Shown here: one piece after another, positions 62,188 to 64,000 of the stretch
Numbering within the stretch: position 1 is the first letter of the stretch
Layout of the letters: every line of letters starts with the position of its first letter
DNA from: Archangiaceae bacterium
Lineage (GTDB): Bacteria > Myxococcota > Myxococcia > Myxococcales > Myxococcaceae
Assembly: GCA_016879935.1 (NCBI GenBank)
Contig: JAACJQ010000378.1
Location: 32,487-96,486 of the forward strand
DNA: 64,000 bases
Direction of reading: 5' to 3'
Translations under genes and position numbers: made by a program
The notes under the pieces: generated by a model
What the model was told of the DNA's origin: nothing
Databases searched by the model: none
The model's input: the letters and a program-made list of their open reading frames with translations, nothing else

Positions 62188-62613
62188 ATGTCGCGAATCG
62201 ACGCGAGCATCGCGTGTCCATCCTGTCGAGGCCCGCTTCGACCAGCGGTGCTCGAGTGCGGGAGCTGTGGAGTTCGGGTGGAGGGGCCCTTCCAGTTCAA
62301 CGAGTTCGCCTCACTCGACGCCGATGATCTGCATCTCTTGCGAATCTTCGTGCTGAGCGAAGGGCGCATTCGCAACATGGAGGCGCCATTGGGCCTCAGC
62401 TACCCGACCATTCGAACGCGGCTCTCTGCGCTGCGTGAGAAGGTCGCGCGCAGCTCGCCGCCTGCTGCCGGTGCTCCGACCGAGACGGTCGACGCGGTGC
62501 TCGAGCGGCTGCAGCGGCAGGAGATCACCTTCGACGAAGCGATGAAACGCATTCACGAGCTTCGTGGAACGTCAGGCACCAAACCCACCACCCCACGTCG
62601 AGGCAAACGATGA
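62188..62613 (+). CDS. DUF2089 zinc-ribbon/HTH protein
   Basis: A 141-residue protein from ATG 62188; TTG 62161 in frame is an alternative. The zinc ribbon is CPSCRGPLRPAVLECGSCGV (CxxC twice). The HTH is FVLSEGRIRNMEAPLGLSYP, then TIRTRLSALREKVA, the DUF2089 signature, where Y-P-T-I-R-x-R-L resembles a DNA-recognition helix. The C-terminal part (RLQRQEITFDEAMKRIHELR) is a SHOCT-like helical pair, also seen in the downstream protein. The gene overlaps that protein by 4 bases (ATGA). Confidence 0.85.
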   Translation: MSRIDASIACPSCRGPLRPAVLECGSCGVRVEGPFQFNEFASLDADDLHLLRIFVLSEGRIRNMEAPLGLSYPTIRTRLSALREKVARSSPPAAGAPTETVDAVLERLQRQEITFDEAMKRIHELRGTSGTKPTTPRRGKR

Positions 62614-63593
62614 AATCGGAGCTCGAGCGCATTCTGTCGATGACCAAGGCCGGAACGATCGACGAAGCCCAGGCAGCACAGCTGATCGAAGCGCTCCAGA
62701 TGAGGGCCCCTGAGCGGCCAGCCACCAGGCCGTCGAGCATTCTGGGCGACGTGATCGACGCCGTGCGCCTGGCGATGGACGGAACCAACTCGACGACGGG
62801 CGTGCGCGCCTCGGAGCTCGAGGCGAACGAGCTGAGCATGTCGCGCATTCGACTGCTCGACGGGCGTGATCACGTCTTCGAGGGCAACACGATCAGCATG
62901 TCGTCGATCGATCGGCTCGTGCTCACGGAGTCGGAGTTCAGGAGCAACGTGCTGCGCTCCACACGACTCGACGACGGCGCCCTGCACGCCTCGAAGGTGC
63001 TCGGGTCGCAGTTCATGAGCGCGTCGGTCGAGGGGCTGCGTCTCGATCGCAGTCAAATCGATCGCCTGCAGGCCTCGTCGTCGAGCCTCGATCAGCTGCA
63101 CCTCGCGAGCGAGGCGCTGCTGCGCGAGGTGCAGGTGCGCTCTTCGTCACTCCGAAAAATCGCCCTCACCGCTTCGACCATCGCCAACGTGACGCTGTCG
63201 GGCGTGCACCTGCAGAACCTGGTGCTCGACGGCAGTGAGCTCGTCGACGGACACGTGAGTGGCGCGCACGTCAACGATCTCACCCTCACCCGCTCCCGCT
63301 GGCTCACGACGTTCCTGCGCATCGTTCGAATGGACGAGGTCGACGTCGTCGACAGCACCTTCAACGACGTTCTCTTCTCGGGCTCCGAGGGCTGGCGCAA
63401 GAAGGGCTTCGACAAGGTTCGCTTCGAGGGCTGCAGCTTCGCAAAGGTCGTCTTCTCGGAGTGTCGTTTCAAGAACGTCACGATCAAGGACGTGCAGCTG
63501 ACCGATCTGACACTCGACGGCGTGCAATTGAGCGACTGCGAGATCAGCGGCGCCGCCGAATTTCGCAGAGCCGTTCAGAAGCGCGGGAGCTAA
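62610..63593 (+). CDS. SHOCT-like plus pentapeptide-like repeat protein
   Basis: A 327-residue protein. The first 35 residues form a SHOCT-like helix pair (ERILSMTKAGTIDEAQAAQL), the kind found behind DUF2089 genes. After a linker the protein consists of short beta-helix-type repeats with a five- to ten-residue rhythm (SMSRIRLLDG, EGNTISMSSI, SEFRSNVLRS, FNDVLFSG, FEGCSFAKVVFSECRFKNVT). This is near pentapeptide-repeat structure. DUF2089 is normally coupled to DUF4097 adhesin-like proteins, which this resembles in place and beta-helix plan. Function unknown; probably cytoplasmic since no signal peptide is seen. Confidence 0.75.
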   Translation: MKSELERILSMTKAGTIDEAQAAQLIEALQMRAPERPATRPSSILGDVIDAVRLAMDGTNSTTGVRASELEANELSMSRIRLLDGRDHVFEGNTISMSSIDRLVLTESEFRSNVLRSTRLDDGALHASKVLGSQFMSASVEGLRLDRSQIDRLQASSSSLDQLHLASEALLREVQVRSSSLRKIALTASTIANVTLSGVHLQNLVLDGSELVDGHVSGAHVNDLTLTRSRWLTTFLRIVRMDEVDVVDSTFNDVLFSGSEGWRKKGFDKVRFEGCSFAKVVFSECRFKNVTIKDVQLTDLTLDGVQLSDCEISGAAEFRRAVQKRGS

Positions 63594-63676
63594 GAGTTGC
63601 GGCCCCTCGACACCTTCATGTGCCCTTCGCAGTTCTTCATCATCGCCAGCCCCAGTTGCGCTACGGAACCCAGAAC

Positions 63677-64000
63677 ATGAACGCCATCGTCTCGATTCGC
63701 GAAGTCGTGAAGGAATACCAGCTCGGCACCACGGTGGTGCAGGCACTGCGAGGCGTCTCGCTCGAGGTGCTCAAGGGCGAGTTTCTGTCGATCGCGGGCC
63801 CGTCGGGCTCGGGCAAGACGACGCTGCTCAACCTGATCGGCTGCGTCGACACGGCCACACGCGGCGTCGTCGAGGTCGCGGGGAAAGACACGGCGAAGCT
63901 CACCGAGCGCGAGCTCACCGATCTGCGCCTCAACACGATCGGCTTCATCTTCCAGTCGTTCAACCTGGTCTCGGTGCTCACCGTCTTCCAGAACGTCGAG
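63677..64000 (+). CDS. ABC transporter ATP-binding protein, MacB/LolD type (3' end outside window)
   Basis: 108 residues are visible from ATG 63677 to the window end. They start NAIVSIREVVKEYQLGTTVV and include the A-loop region QALRGVSLEVLKGEFLSIAG, Walker A GPSGSGKTT and the Q-loop segment IGFIFQSFNLVSVLTV. The motif NLIGCVDTATRGVVEVAG is typical of the LolD/MacB family, which powers lipoprotein release or efflux with FtsX-like permeases. The signature and Walker B motifs lie beyond the window. Confidence 0.93.
   Translation, partial: MNAIVSIREVVKEYQLGTTVVQALRGVSLEVLKGEFLSIAGPSGSGKTTLLNLIGCVDTATRGVVEVAGKDTAKLTERELTDLRLNTIGFIFQSFNLVSVLTVFQNVE

Overview
The window is high-G+C, densely packed DNA that most resembles a myxobacterium (Myxococcota). 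The best single pointer is the protein at 9280-12567: FG-GAP/VCBS-type repeats followed by a C-terminal GCGC motif, a hydrophobic stretch and an Arg cluster, the MYXO-CTERM sorting signal. The DUF1592/DUF1552 secreted pair, many FHA, TPR, HEAT and PEGA proteins, and a secretin-less type III secretion cluster fit the same group. No transposase, integrase, CRISPR array or rRNA operon was seen. Two tRNA genes are present (Arg-TCT, Pro-TGG).

Layout. 1-5928: the end of a coiled-coil protein, a diadenylate-cyclase-like sensor protein of visibly lower G+C, then a minus-strand operon (HEAT membrane protein, Fur-family regulator, TlpA-like lipoprotein, PemK/MazF-like protein) whose genes each overlap by 4 bases, and an FmdB zinc ribbon with a lipoprotein. 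5937-6109: tRNAs. 6284-14749: the DUF1592 heme-binding lipoprotein and Tat-exported DUF1552 protein, the MYXO-CTERM repeat protein, a YfcF-like glutathione transferase and an FHA protein. 14776-19098: topoisomerase IV parE and parC. 19296-27909: two PEGA proteins, a Cys-rich lipoprotein, a signal peptide peptidase fused to a beta-barrel-like domain, a B12-binding radical SAM protein and a Rho factor with a long disordered leader. 27965-37446: a B-box membrane protein and the DUF4129 / DUF4350 / MoxR / DUF58 set, followed by SpoIIM, an atypical histidine kinase and RDD proteins. 37449-40757: envelope genes ending in a TPR lipoprotein and a tail-anchored double-FHA protein. 40758-41369 has no intact gene but carries an acyl-CoA dehydrogenase remnant.

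41370-62045 is the centre of interest: a minus-strand type III secretion (T3SS) locus of about 20 kb. Read in the direction of transcription, its core is rod (SctI), ring lipoprotein (SctJ), a FliG-like protein, SctL, SctN ATPase, SctO, SctP/FliK, SctQ (FliM-like domain plus two SpoA domains), FliO, SctR, SctS, SctT, SctU, a stand-alone SctU C-terminal domain, four small genes plus one more TPR gene, and SctV. This is the order of the flagellar operon fliE-F-G-H-I-J-K-M/N-O-P-Q-R-flhB-flhA, yet there is no hook, rod-distal, flagellin or motor gene, and no secretin or canonical SctD. A sigma-28-like factor sits just upstream of sctI. Four TPR proteins look like SycD/LcrH-type chaperones, and two proteins with matching C-termini are candidate needle, filament or translocator subunits. 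SctI and these two are each followed by an intrinsic terminator, as expected for products made in bulk. The cluster reads as an injectisome that has kept flagellar parts and order.

62046-64000: a divergent promoter region with a perfect palindrome, a DUF2089 regulator, its partner with many short repeats, and the start of a LolD/MacB-type ABC ATPase cut by the window edge. Many genes overlap by 4 bases (ATGA, GTGA, TTGA), so translational coupling is common, and several starts were chosen on that basis.
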